A stretch of 42,875 bases of DNA from Segatella buccae ATCC 33574 (GCF_000184945.1 NZ_GL586311.1:1333903-1376777), one strand, 5' to 3'. Shown: positions 1 to 8,043, counted from the stretch's first letter. Numbers and translations are program-made. The notes: a model not told the origin generated them from the letters alone.

Positions 1-65
1 AATTTTCCTTTGAAAAAGCCTCTCGTCATGGTCAAATTGTGTTGCAAAACGGTCTCCGCGAGCTT

Positions 66-84
66 GTCATCCGGCCCGGATGAC
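66..84. repeat. Perfect 9-bp inverted repeat, 1-nt spacer
   Basis: GTCATCCGG (66-74) and CCGGATGAC (76-84) are exact reverse complements around a single C. This could be a dimeric-regulator site or the stem of a terminator from a gene outside the window. There is no T-run after it, so the terminator reading is weak. Confidence 0.5.
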
Positions 85-87
85 TTC

Positions 88-121
88 CCAAGTGTGGCTC
101 TTTCGCTTTGTCGTTCGGCCT
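88..121 (+). repeat. Interspersed repeat, copy A
   Basis: The core at 96-121 matches a segment at 20575-20600 with about 6 differences in 26. With the segment at 6909-6934 on the opposite strand it also shares the flank CCAAGTGTGGC. All three copies lie between genes. It is the most diverged copy. Confidence 0.45.
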
Positions 122-478
122 TGATGGAGTTCGAAAGTCATTTTTCCAGACATGGAAAGCCGCTTGGTTGGAGATTCATCCTGTCAGCCGTTCCTCTCTG
201 TGTCCGCTATTTTCAAATTCTTTAATACTTCGTGATATATATTCGGTCATTCGGCTTTTATGTATGATGGAATGATGATGTTGTAAGTGACAGAGCTGAT
301 TTTTTGCGGTTTCATAGACTGTGGCTTGCGACATTTTTATTGTTATGATGGTATATTGTGCTGCTTTTGAGTACAAAAAGGCTTTCTCTCCGTCTTTTAT
401 GTGTTCGTCTTCAGCTGATGGGCAGACAAGGGCGTTTATTATTATATAAAGGTGAAAACAAAACATATTAACGGTAAT

Positions 479-2215
479 ATGAAGCAGAAAATAATGATAG
501 CAGTTTGCGCGTTGCTGCTGACTCCGGGTGCGGCAATGGCGCAATATCCCCAGCTTTCGGGCGAAGGTGCTGCCAGAATCGATTCGATGAAGAAAGCGTG
601 GGAACGGCATGCCGATGAGGCATGGACCAAAGCATTTCCCATTGTTCAGAAAGAAGCACAGCAGGGACGGCCATACGTGCCGTGGGCTTCGCGACCCTAC
701 GACCTGCGACAGGCTAAGATTCCGGCATTTCCCGGTGCGGAGGGTGGCGGTATGTACACCTTTGGCGGTCGTGGTGGCAAGGTGCTTGTGGTCACCAATC
801 TGGATGACGATGGACCCGGTTCGTTCCGTTGGGCCTGCGAACAGGGCGGTGCCCGCATCGTGGTGTTCAACGTGGCAGGCATCATCCGGCTGAAGAGTCC
901 CATTTTCGTGCGTGCCCCTTACATCACGATTGCCGGACAGACAGCCCCGGGCGACGGGGTGTGCATTGCCGGTGAATCATTTCAGGTAGACACTCACGAT
1001 GTCATTGTGCGCCACATGCGTTTCCGTCGCGGGCAGACCAGTGTCATTTATCGTGAAGACTCCTTTGGGGGTAATCCCATCGGAAACATCATGATAGACC
1101 ACTGTTCCTGCGAATGGGGACTTGATGAGAATATCTCTTTCTATCGGCACATGTTCGACTTGGGCGACAAAACGGGCAAACGGAAGGAGCCAACCGTGAA
1201 TGTCACCATACAAAATACGATTTCTGCGAAGGCTCTCGATACGTGGAATCATGCCTTCGGCAGTACCATCGGTGGCGAAAACGCTTCTTTCATGCGCAAT
1301 CTGTGGGCTGACAACACGGGGCGCAACCCCTCCATCGGATGGGGCGGTGTGTTTAATTTTGTCAACAATGTGATTTACAACTGGGTGCATCGCACGGCCG
1401 ATGGCGGTGAGTATTCCACCATGTCCAACTTCATCAACAACTACTATAAGCCGGGGCCGCTCACTCCCTTGGACAAGCCCGTGGGTCATCGGTTTATCAA
1501 GTCGGAGAGTCGTAGCGAGCATCTTTTCCCTTATAAGCAGTATGGGCGGATTTATGCTTCGGGCAATGTGATGGAAGGTAACGAGGCCGTGACCCGCGAC
1601 AACTGGGCAGGGGGTATCCAGATAGCCGATGACACCGACCGGATTCCCAATCTTGAGAAGTCGATGATGTGCAGCAACGAGCCGTTTGCAATGCCGCATC
1701 TCACTATCATGGATGCCGGTCGGGCTTACAGTTGGGTGCTTGACAATGCCGGAGCCACGCTGCCGGTGCGCGATGAGGTGGACAGGAAAATCATTGAAGA
1801 GGTGCGCACGGGCAAGGCTTTCTATGTGAACAAGCTCCCGAAAGACAATCCCTACGGCGATACATGGGGGCTCTCCGAGAAAAGTCAGAACGAAGACGGA
1901 CTGTTCAAATATCGCCGGCTGGGCAAGGATTCTTATAAATTTGGCATCATCACCGATCCCCGACAGATGGGGGGCTATCCCAAATATAAAGGCAAGCCCT
2001 ATCAAGACAGCGACGGAGACGGTATGCCCGACGCATGGGAGACGGCCAACGGTCTCAATCCCAACGATCCATCGGATGCCAACGGCGACATCAACGGTGA
2101 CGGATACACCAACATTGAGAAGTATATCAATGGCATTGACACCCGTAAAAAGGTGGACTGGACCGACTTGAAGAATAATCATGACACGCTGGCCGAGCGT
2201 GGCGGGGTGATGTAA
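479..2215 (+). CDS. Secreted pectate lyase, PL1 family
   Basis: This is probably a calcium-dependent pectate lyase that cuts homogalacturonan by beta-elimination outside the cytoplasm. The ATG at 479 is preferred over the in-frame GTG at 452 because it gives a clean signal peptide (about residues 1-21, ending AMA before QYPQ). Mature protein: about 578 aa precursor with the PL1 entry motif PGAEGGG near residue 85, the beta-helix repeats, and IDHCSCEWG near 205, which matches the vWiDH-type calcium-site region of the family. The C-terminus (about 509-557) is Asp-rich with DSDGDGMPDAWE, like thrombospondin type 3 or dockerin calcium loops. It is the first gene of a three-gene operon with DUF3826 and DUF6298 proteins, 16 bp before the next start. 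Exact substrate is inferred from the family. Confidence 0.9.
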   Translation: MKQKIMIAVCALLLTPGAAMAQYPQLSGEGAARIDSMKKAWERHADEAWTKAFPIVQKEAQQGRPYVPWASRPYDLRQAKIPAFPGAEGGGMYTFGGRGGKVLVVTNLDDDGPGSFRWACEQGGARIVVFNVAGIIRLKSPIFVRAPYITIAGQTAPGDGVCIAGESFQVDTHDVIVRHMRFRRGQTSVIYREDSFGGNPIGNIMIDHCSCEWGLDENISFYRHMFDLGDKTGKRKEPTVNVTIQNTISAKALDTWNHAFGSTIGGENASFMRNLWADNTGRNPSIGWGGVFNFVNNVIYNWVHRTADGGEYSTMSNFINNYYKPGPLTPLDKPVGHRFIKSESRSEHLFPYKQYGRIYASGNVMEGNEAVTRDNWAGGIQIADDTDRIPNLEKSMMCSNEPFAMPHLTIMDAGRAYSWVLDNAGATLPVRDEVDRKIIEEVRTGKAFYVNKLPKDNPYGDTWGLSEKSQNEDGLFKYRRLGKDSYKFGIITDPRQMGGYPKYKGKPYQDSDGDGMPDAWETANGLNPNDPSDANGDINGDGYTNIEKYINGIDTRKKVDWTDLKNNHDTLAERGGVM

Positions 2216-2231
2216 AGATGGAGGGAAAGAC

Positions 2232-2822
2232 ATGAATAGACTGTTTTTGACGCTCTGTTGCGCCTTAATGTTGGCCGGAGCAAAAGCACAAGTGGCTCTC
2301 GACAGTACTCGGCGTGCGCCCGAGTACGTGCGGAATATTGTCGCCCGTTCCGGGAAAATCGTGAATCTGCTCGGTCTGAGCAATGATGATGCCAAGAGAA
2401 ATGTACTGAATGTCATTGCCAACCGTTATTTTCTGTTGAACGATCTTTATGCGAAATACGCTTCTGACAGGCAGGCACTTGAGGCCGAACTCTACAAGCA
2501 TCATTTCGAATTTGCGACAGCACTGGCTGATTATCTCACAGATGGGCAAATCGAAACCGTGAAAGACGGGATGACTTACGGTGTGGTGACCAAGACCTAT
2601 CAGGCGCATTTGGAGATGATTCCTTCGCTCAAGGAGGATGAAAAACTTCGGATACTGAACTGGCTCAAAGAGGCACGCGAGTTTGCCATCGATGCTTCCG
2701 ATGCCAAAAGCAAACACGCGTGGTTTGGTAAGTACAAGGGGCGCATCAACAACTGGTTGGCATCCCGCGGCTACGACCTTAAGGCTGAGCGCGAAGCGTG
2801 GATGAAGCGGGTGAACAAGTAG
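2232..2822 (+). CDS. DUF3826 family secreted protein
   Basis: A 196-aa protein with a signal peptide (about 1-19, AGAKA before QVALD) and a mostly helical, charged body. The pattern, including LNDLYAKYASDRQALEAEL, FATALADYLTDGQIETVKDG and a C-terminal WLASRGYDLKAEREAW, matches my memory of DUF3826, a family found beside pectate lyases in Bacteroidetes. The biochemical role is unknown. It lies between PL1 and DUF6298 genes (16 bp and 30 bp gaps), so a periplasmic helper role in pectin breakdown is an inference from position. Family assignment by recall, not search. Confidence 0.8.
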   Translation: MNRLFLTLCCALMLAGAKAQVALDSTRRAPEYVRNIVARSGKIVNLLGLSNDDAKRNVLNVIANRYFLLNDLYAKYASDRQALEAELYKHHFEFATALADYLTDGQIETVKDGMTYGVVTKTYQAHLEMIPSLKEDEKLRILNWLKEAREFAIDASDAKSKHAWFGKYKGRINNWLASRGYDLKAEREAWMKRVNK

Positions 2823-2852
2823 ACTCGTCCGTCTGCCAACTAAGATAAATGT

Positions 2853-5800
2853 ATGAGAAAAATAATAGCCTTTTTCATTGCTGTCACGGCCGGGATTGCG
2901 CAACTATCAGCGCAATCTTTCCCGTTGGACTATTCCTATTGCGGCTACCGCATGTCTGAACAACCGATTCCCGACGTGCCGGTAGCCGTATTCGTTGGCC
3001 ACAAGTCGGGTGACAATGCAGCCCGCATCCAGCGTGCCATCGACTATGTGTCCTCGCTGCGCCCCGACCGTAAGACCGGAGTTCGGGGAGCTGTGCTGCT
3101 CGACAGGGGGACGTTTGAACTCTCTCTGCCGCTACGCATCAGTGCTTCGGGTGTGGTGTTGCGCGGTGTGGACAAGAAAGCCACGGTGCTCCGGAAGCGT
3201 GGCGTGGATCGTGGGGCTATCGTCTATCTCGAGGGGCGTAATGATTTGCGCGTCACGGATACGCTCCGTGTGGCGGCTGATGTGCCTTTAGGCAGTCGGC
3301 ATATCCCCGTCTCTCCGTCATCAAAAGCTGCCTCCCCGTCTCTGAAAGCCGGCGATGAGGTGATGATTTGGCGTCCGTCCACAGCCGAATGGATAGCTAT
3401 GCTAGGGTGTGGAGACTTTGGCGGTGGACAGAAGTTCGGTTATTGGGGGTGGCATCCCGGCGAACTTGATGTGGTGTGGAGCCGTCGGGTGAATTCTTCC
3501 ACGGTATCAGGTATCGTCCTTGATGCCCCTTTGAGCATGGCTCTCGACCGGCGTTGGGCCGATGCCAAACTGCTGCGCTATGTTTGGCCGGGTAGGATGG
3601 AATGCTCGGGGGTGGAAAACTTGACGCTCGAAGCTGACTGCCACCCTTCACGGCCTATGGACGAAGATCATGCGTGGGATGGCGTCTACATCGCCAATGC
3701 CCGCAACTGCTGGGTGCGGATGGTCGAATTCCGCCATTTGGCCGGTTCGGCAGTTGTTGTGCAACGTTCCGGGCAGCAAGTCACGGTAGAAGATTGCATC
3801 TCCCGTGAGCCTGTGTCGGAAGTGGGGGGAATGCGCCGCCGCACATTCCTGGTGCTTGGTGAGAAATGTCTTTTCCAACGTTGCTATTCCGAACAGGGCA
3901 TCAACGACTTCTCGGCCGGTTTCTGTGCGGCAGGGCCCAACGCCTTTGTGCAATGCGACACCAAGGAGTCGCTCGGTTTTAGCGGTGCGAGTTCGTCGTG
4001 GGCCACGGGTTTGTTGTTTGATGTGGTGAACATTGACGGCAACGACTTGAAGTTTACCAATCTTGGCTTGGAGAAATATGGAACCGGTTGGAACACCACC
4101 AACAGTCTGGCCTATCAGTGCACAGCTTCCGGTATTTATGCCGACAGCTTGCCCGATGGAAGCACGAATCAGGTTTATGGCTGCTGGGCACAGTTCAACG
4201 GCACGGGTCGGTTCGCATCTCTCAACAATCATGTACGTCCCCGAAGTGTCTTTGCCGAACAGCTGCGAATGCGTATTGGCAGAATCGTTGACAACGTCTG
4301 TCGCACACTGAATATCAATATCGGCGAGTCGAGTAGTCCCACGATAGAAGAAGCGCAGGCTTTTACGGCTATGGCCCGCCATCCTCGTACGACGATGGAG
4401 ATGTGGATAGACAGTGCCAGACTTGTTCCACAGCTCACCCATAAGAGCGGTAGGGATGTTGATGCACTGCCGGTTATGCTTGTCGGAAAGCCGGTGAAGC
4501 AGCCTGTTTTTGCCGTGAAAGACGGTCGATTGGTCATTGATGGTTGTCTCGCAGTAGGTGGTCGGCACAACGTGCCGTGGTGGAATGGGCGTATGCGCTA
4601 TTCGGCTATGGAGAAAGCCGACTACGGTGTGACCCGTTTCGTGCCCGGTATGGAGGGACGGGGAGCTACCGATCGCATCGACTCGGTGGTGGCAACGATG
4701 GGGCGTAGCCACACATTGGTGCTTCATCAGAACTATGGTTTGTGGTACGACCGCCGCCGTGACGACCATGAGCGTGTCCGCCGCCGAGACGGCGATGTGT
4801 GGGCACCTTTTTATGAGCAACCTTTTGCCCGAAGCGGACAAGGCAAGGCTTGGGACGGATTGAGCCGATACGACCTCACGCAGTCCAATCCTTGGTACTA
4901 CCAACGGCTCAACGAGTTTGCCGATAAGGGAAGTCGTGAAGGCCTACTACTTTTCAATGAGCATTATTTTCAGCACAATATTCTTGAGGCCGGAGCCCAT
5001 TGGGTGGATTGCCCGTGGCGTTCGGCCAACAATGTCAATGCCACCGGTTTTCCCGAGCCCGTTCCTTTTGCCGGTGACAAGCGTGTCTTCATGGCTGAAT
5101 ACTTCTACGATGTCACGCATCCCGTGCGTCGCGAGTTGCATAGGCAATATATTTTCAGACAGTTGGATGCCTTGGCTGACCACCCTAACGTGATCCACTC
5201 CATTGGTGAAGAGTTTACAGGCCCCTTGCCTTTCGTGCGTTTTTGGCTCGATACAGTTTGCGAATGGAAAAGTAAAACTAAAAAGAAAGTGTTAATCGCA
5301 TTGGCTGTTACGCGAGATGTACAAGATTCTATTATGGCCGATTCTGTGCGCTCCAAAGCGGTGGATATCATCGACATACAGCAGTGGTATTACCACAATA
5401 AAGGGCTGTATGCCCCACAAGGCGGACTGAATATGGCTCCCCGTCAGTATGCCCGTAAGATAAAAGCCGGAAATGTGGGCTTCGATGAGGTCTATCGGGC
5501 GGTGGAAGAGTGTCGGAAGGCCTATCCCGACAAGGCGGTGGTTTATTATGCTCCGCGTTATCCGGAGTTGGCTTGGGCTGTGCTGATGGCCGGAGGCTCC
5601 TGCCCGGCAGTGGCTGTGCGTGATGAGGCTTTTCTTCGTGATGTGGCCCGGATGGCTCCTTCAGGGAACTCAAAAGGTGTCTGCACGATGGAAAATCCGC
5701 AGGGCGGTGCCCTGTTCTATCTCGATGGTGCAGGGAAATCGGCTTCGGTGACGCTGGCTAAGGGGCTCTACAGGCTTTATCAGATAGTTCCGCAAACGGG

Positions 5801-5891
5801 AGAGTTGTTGCCCGTGGGGAGCAAACGAGTGCTTGCCGGTCGTTTTGGCTGGTCGGAGAAAGGTGTCTTTTGGTTGAAGCGGTTGAAATAA
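2853..5891 (+). CDS. DUF6298-type secreted two-domain carbohydrate-active protein
   Basis: A 1012-aa protein with a signal peptide (about 1-20). The N-terminal half (about 40-480) looks like a right-handed parallel beta-helix of the pectin-lyase type: it has the opening pattern GDNAARIQRAIDYV, then GVVLRGV and many short strand repeats. The second half (about 550-1000) looks like a glycoside-hydrolase TIM barrel, with LVLHQNYGLWYDRRRDDHE, LLLFNEHYFQHN and HPNVIHSIGEEFTG, where the Glu residues are candidate catalytic acids. The arrangement matches what I recall as DUF6298 proteins. It ends the pectin operon and is followed by a strong terminator. Which pectin linkage it acts on cannot be told from sequence alone. 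It could also bind rather than cut glycan through one of the domains. Confidence 0.75.
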   Translation: MRKIIAFFIAVTAGIAQLSAQSFPLDYSYCGYRMSEQPIPDVPVAVFVGHKSGDNAARIQRAIDYVSSLRPDRKTGVRGAVLLDRGTFELSLPLRISASGVVLRGVDKKATVLRKRGVDRGAIVYLEGRNDLRVTDTLRVAADVPLGSRHIPVSPSSKAASPSLKAGDEVMIWRPSTAEWIAMLGCGDFGGGQKFGYWGWHPGELDVVWSRRVNSSTVSGIVLDAPLSMALDRRWADAKLLRYVWPGRMECSGVENLTLEADCHPSRPMDEDHAWDGVYIANARNCWVRMVEFRHLAGSAVVVQRSGQQVTVEDCISREPVSEVGGMRRRTFLVLGEKCLFQRCYSEQGINDFSAGFCAAGPNAFVQCDTKESLGFSGASSSWATGLLFDVVNIDGNDLKFTNLGLEKYGTGWNTTNSLAYQCTASGIYADSLPDGSTNQVYGCWAQFNGTGRFASLNNHVRPRSVFAEQLRMRIGRIVDNVCRTLNINIGESSSPTIEEAQAFTAMARHPRTTMEMWIDSARLVPQLTHKSGRDVDALPVMLVGKPVKQPVFAVKDGRLVIDGCLAVGGRHNVPWWNGRMRYSAMEKADYGVTRFVPGMEGRGATDRIDSVVATMGRSHTLVLHQNYGLWYDRRRDDHERVRRRDGDVWAPFYEQPFARSGQGKAWDGLSRYDLTQSNPWYYQRLNEFADKGSREGLLLFNEHYFQHNILEAGAHWVDCPWRSANNVNATGFPEPVPFAGDKRVFMAEYFYDVTHPVRRELHRQYIFRQLDALADHPNVIHSIGEEFTGPLPFVRFWLDTVCEWKSKTKKKVLIALAVTRDVQDSIMADSVRSKAVDIIDIQQWYYHNKGLYAPQGGLNMAPRQYARKIKAGNVGFDEVYRAVEECRKAYPDKAVVYYAPRYPELAWAVLMAGGSCPAVAVRDEAFLRDVARMAPSGNSKGVCTMENPQGGALFYLDGAGKSASVTLAKGLYRLYQIVPQTGELLPVGSKRVLAGRFGWSEKGVFWLKRLK

Positions 5892-5910
5892 GTAGGTCGT
5901 TGCAGGTGAC

Positions 5911-5955
5911 AAAAAGCACCTTGTTTCGTCTTTAAGATGAAGCAAGGTGCTTTTT
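5911..5955 (+). terminator. Strong intrinsic terminator after pectin operon
   Basis: AAAAAGCACCTTG (5911-5923) pairs exactly with CAAGGTGCTTTTT (5943-5955). The stem continues inward with TTTCGTC against GATGAAG through G-U pairs, giving about 20 bp with loop TTTAA, and ends in a T-run. The ATG at 5937 lies inside this hairpin, which argues against using it as the start of the next gene. Confidence 0.85.
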
Positions 5956-5957
5956 CT

Positions 5958-6230
5958 ATGGTAAAGAATATGACGACATGTAGTATTGCCGGTCTTCTGG
6001 CCGACCGTAGTTTTTTGGAATATGTGCTTGAGGCGGATGCCAAGCAGGCAGCCTATTGGAAGTCATACTCCGATGAGCACCCCCATTCGCGTGTTGTAAT
6101 AGCCCGGGCCAAAGACATTCTGCTGCATCTCGACAGGCCCACACCCCATTTTTCAGACGATGAGATAGAAGCCTTAAAACGGCGGTTAAAAGTTTCTTTA
6201 TATGCAGGAAATAGTCGGAAAAATGGCTGA
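5958..6230 (+). CDS. Mini FecR-like protein, cytoplasmic anti-sigma domain only
   Basis: A short protein of 86-90 aa, starting at the ATG at 5958 or 5970. The segment FLEYVLEADAKQAAYWKSY, then HPHSRVVIARAKDILLHL and SDDEIEALKRRL, resembles the N-terminal cytoplasmic region of Bacteroidetes FecR anti-sigma factors. A normal FecR continues into a membrane helix and a large periplasmic domain; here there is a stop codon, then a terminator, and no such continuation in any frame before the sigma factor gene. It begins only a few bases after the T-run of one terminator and ends inside another (6217-6255), so its own promoter is unclear. The ECF sigma factor starts 98 bp downstream. It may be a soluble anti-sigma factor or a decayed remnant. 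Homology is by eye. Confidence 0.6.
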   Translation: MVKNMTTCSIAGLLADRSFLEYVLEADAKQAAYWKSYSDEHPHSRVVIARAKDILLHLDRPTPHFSDDEIEALKRRLKVSLYAGNSRKNG

Positions 6231-6255
6231 AATACCAATTTTTCCTACTTTTTTG
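6217..6255 (+). terminator. Intrinsic terminator overlapping the mini-FecR stop
   Basis: GGAAAAATGG (6217-6226) pairs with CCAATTTTTCC (6235-6245) with one bulged base and an 8-nt loop, followed by T-rich sequence (6249-6264). The stop codon TGA (6228-6230) is in the loop. This separates the mini-FecR gene from the sigma factor gene. Confidence 0.7.
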
Positions 6256-6284
6256 TCTTTTTTTACGACCTTAGTCCATACTTT

Positions 6285-6329
6285 TTAGGTAATTTTGTGT
6301 CATCTACTTTTGAATAAACAATTACCTAA
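6285..6329. promoter_or_regulatory. ECF sigma gene promoter with perfect 10-bp inverted repeat
   Basis: TTAGGTAATT (6285-6294) and AATTACCTAA (6320-6329) are exact reverse complements, 25 nt apart. The second arm ends on the A of the sigma factor start codon. Two boxes fit TAnnTTTG: TAATTTTG (6290-6297), overlapping the left arm, and TACTTTTG (6305-6312), between the arms. The layout suggests an operator around the promoter. No good -33 TTTG is seen. Confidence 0.6.
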
Positions 6330-6892
6330 TGGACACTACGACAAATCTTAAAGACGAACAGGCCCTCTCGCTCTTGAAAGCCTACCACGAGGGGGACGAG
6401 ACAGCTTTCTCCACCTTATATAATATGTATATACGGATGTTGCTGAACTATGGACGTTGTCTCACTACCGACAACGAACTGGTGAAGGACTGTGTACACG
6501 ATGTTTTTATGAAGCTGTTGGACCGTACTCATATTCCCCACATCACCAAAATGAGTTCCTATCTCGTCATATCGCTGCGCAACCGCTTGGTTGATGAGTT
6601 CCGCCGGGCCACTTTCACCACTGAGACTGCTGTGGAGGAAGTGCGTGTAGGGCAGGTTGTGGCAGATGTGGAGCACGAATATCTGGTCGGGGAGCGCACC
6701 ATCGGTGACAGACAGGAGGTGGGCAAGCTGCTTGATTGTCTGACTCCCCGCCAGCGCACGGCCTTCCAACTCTACTATTTGGAGGAACGCAAATACGACG
6801 AGATATGTCGGTTGATGAACATGAACTATCATTCAGTGCGCAATCTTGTGCATCGTGGAATGCTCAAACTGCGGGCCGCTGCAGTATGCTGA
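6329..6892 (+). CDS. ECF-family RNA polymerase sigma factor
   Basis: A 187-aa sigma-70 factor with only regions 2 and 4. Region 2 spans about residues 20-95 (AFSTLYNMYIRMLLNYG, VKDCVHDVFMKLL, YLVISLRNRLVDEFRR). Region 4 spans about 130-182 (LTPRQRTAFQLYYLEERKY, then the helix-turn-helix DEICRLMNMNYHSVRNLVHRG). The length and the region 4 style fit the Bacteroidetes sigma factors that pair with FecR and SusC-type receptors. No full-length FecR and no receptor gene lie next to it; the only partner candidate is the mini-FecR gene upstream. The start codon sits inside an inverted repeat, so autoregulation is likely but not shown. Its target promoters are unknown. Confidence 0.92.
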   Translation: MDTTTNLKDEQALSLLKAYHEGDETAFSTLYNMYIRMLLNYGRCLTTDNELVKDCVHDVFMKLLDRTHIPHITKMSSYLVISLRNRLVDEFRRATFTTETAVEEVRVGQVVADVEHEYLVGERTIGDRQEVGKLLDCLTPRQRTAFQLYYLEERKYDEICRLMNMNYHSVRNLVHRGMLKLRAAAVC

Positions 6893-6908
6893 TGTCATTG
6901 TAATTATA

Positions 6909-6934
6909 AAGCTCAAACGGCTTTGCAAAAGGGC
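6909..6934 (-). repeat. Interspersed repeat, copy B
   Basis: Read on the minus strand, this segment differs from 20575-20600 at 3 of 26 positions. With copy A at 88-121 it shares the flank CCAAGTGTGGC. It lies between the convergent sigma factor and thioredoxin-TonB genes. Confidence 0.55.
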
Positions 6935-6990
6935 CACACTTGGATAGAAAAGTCCCATTAAGGGGTTGGGGGATGCTGGTGGCTTGGTCA

Positions 6991-7022
6991 TAAAAAAAGA
7001 GGAACACTAATGTGCTCCTCTT
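6991..7022 (-). terminator. Terminator for the thioredoxin-TonB gene
   Basis: AAGAGGA (6997-7003) pairs with TCCTCTT (7016-7022), and CAC with GTG inside around loop TAAT. The A-run at 6992-6998 reads as a T-run on the minus strand, so it ends transcription coming from the 7096-8019 gene. It may also slow the sigma factor transcript from the other side. Confidence 0.75.
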
Positions 7023-7095
7023 GCCGGTGTAAAGATACAAAATAATCGGGCCAAATGCAAATGCTCCAAGGATATTCTTGACATACACCGTATGT

Positions 7096-8019
7096 CTACA
7101 AGCTGAACGAGATGGGCAAGTGATATTTCACGAGCACCGGTTTGCCGTCTTGCGTGCCGGGCGTCCAGTTGGGCATCTCGCTGACCACCCGCACGGCCTC
7201 AACCTTGAAGCAGCCCTCACACTCCTCTTGCAATTTGGCGCGTGTACCCTTCGTCATGCCTGATACCTTGGCATTGGTGAAATGGAAGTCGCTCACTTTC
7301 GACACACGCACATCGGTAAGCGAACCGTCGCGCTCCACCACAAACTCGCAAACCACCCGAGCCGCAGCCCCCGCCTTGGTGCATGCGGCGGGATATTTGA
7401 GATGGGCGGAAAGATAGTTGGCGAGCGCTTCATTGCCGCCCGTGAACTGCGGTTGCACCACCACCGGCTCGGGCTTCTTGGAACGGGCCAGTGTGCCGTC
7501 GGCATCGAGCCGGGCAAGCAGCCCCTCCACTTTGGTCAAATCGACCGTGGCAAGCGTTATGCGCCCTTCGGGGTCGATGACATAGTAGCTCGGAATCCAG
7601 TTCACGTGGTAGAGCGTGTCAATGGCGGTCTCTTTCTTCCACTTCTTGAGTTCGCTCACCTGCGCCCAATAGAGTTTGTTGGCGGTGATGTAGCCGTTCC
7701 ACTTGTCAAAGTCGGTGTCGAACGAAACACCCATCAACCGCACGCCTTTCTGCCTGTAAGCATCGTTGAGAGCCTTCATGCGCGGCATGTCCTTGCGGCA
7801 GTCGGGACACCACGAGGCCCAAAACTCGAGTACCACATAGCTGCCCCGATAGTTAGAGAATGTCTTCATTTCGCCCAAATTGCTCCGCAGCATGAAGTCG
7901 GGAGCCACGGTGCCGGGTTTCAACAAGTCTTTGGCATAGAGCGAGTCAGCGTCTTCGGCCATCATCTGCGCACACGCTGAAATAAGCAGCAGGGTTGTCA
8001 TCAAAATTTTTTTCATCAT
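7096..8019 (-). CDS. Thioredoxin-like (TlpA/ResA) lipoprotein fused to a TonB C-terminal domain
   Basis: A 307-aa exported protein. Residues 12-16 (LISAC) form a lipobox, so Cys16 is probably lipidated. Residues about 35-175 are a TlpA/ResA thioredoxin fold with WASWCPDCR (active cysteines 71 and 74) and the cis-proline region WIPSYYV (Pro143). Residues about 189-307 match the TonB C-terminal domain (QFTGGNEALANYLSAHLKYP, then MPNWTPGTQDGKPVLVKYHLP). Within this domain is an apparent insertion of about 25 residues holding a second CxxC (CEGC, 267-270). It could pass reducing power to envelope proteins and contact TonB-box or plug partners; both are inferences. It follows the HlyD adaptor gene by 24 bp and is probably cotranscribed. 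Start could be either of two adjacent ATGs (8019 or 8016). Confidence 0.85.
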   Translation of the reverse strand: MMKKILMTTLLLISACAQMMAEDADSLYAKDLLKPGTVAPDFMLRSNLGEMKTFSNYRGSYVVLEFWASWCPDCRKDMPRMKALNDAYRQKGVRLMGVSFDTDFDKWNGYITANKLYWAQVSELKKWKKETAIDTLYHVNWIPSYYVIDPEGRITLATVDLTKVEGLLARLDADGTLARSKKPEPVVVQPQFTGGNEALANYLSAHLKYPAACTKAGAAARVVCEFVVERDGSLTDVRVSKVSDFHFTNAKVSGMTKGTRAKLQEECEGCFKVEAVRVVSEMPNWTPGTQDGKPVLVKYHLPISFSL

Positions 8020-8043
8020 GTCTGTTTTTCGATTAGGGAATCG

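Larger units (their letters stand above)
1..478. other. Left-edge intergenic region
   Basis: No convincing gene is seen before the pectate lyase. The open frames on both strands are short and resemble no family I recognise. The stretch holds a 19-nt perfect inverted repeat (66-84), a copy of an interspersed repeat (88-121), and AT-rich DNA from about 230 that probably carries the promoter of the lyase operon. No clear TAnnTTTG box was found; the sequence near 349-361 (ATGGTATATTGTG) loosely resembles the operator arm upstream of the SusC gene. Confidence 0.6.

Noticed and set aside
452..478. GTG start for the pectate lyase
   Set aside because: It adds nine polar residues before a clean signal peptide that begins at ATG 479.
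977..2422. Long minus-strand frame of 481 codons opposite the pectate lyase
   Set aside because: It is a mirror of the real gene's codon bias, has no recognisable domains and crosses the gap into the next gene.
3648..4904. Minus-strand frame of 418 codons opposite the DUF6298 gene
   Set aside because: Composition is a shadow of the plus-strand gene; no family features.
6329..6892. The ECF sigma factor as the dedicated regulator of the nearby pectin operon
   Set aside because: The pectin operon has no receptor gene, and no shared promoter element was found upstream of the lyase; position alone is not enough.
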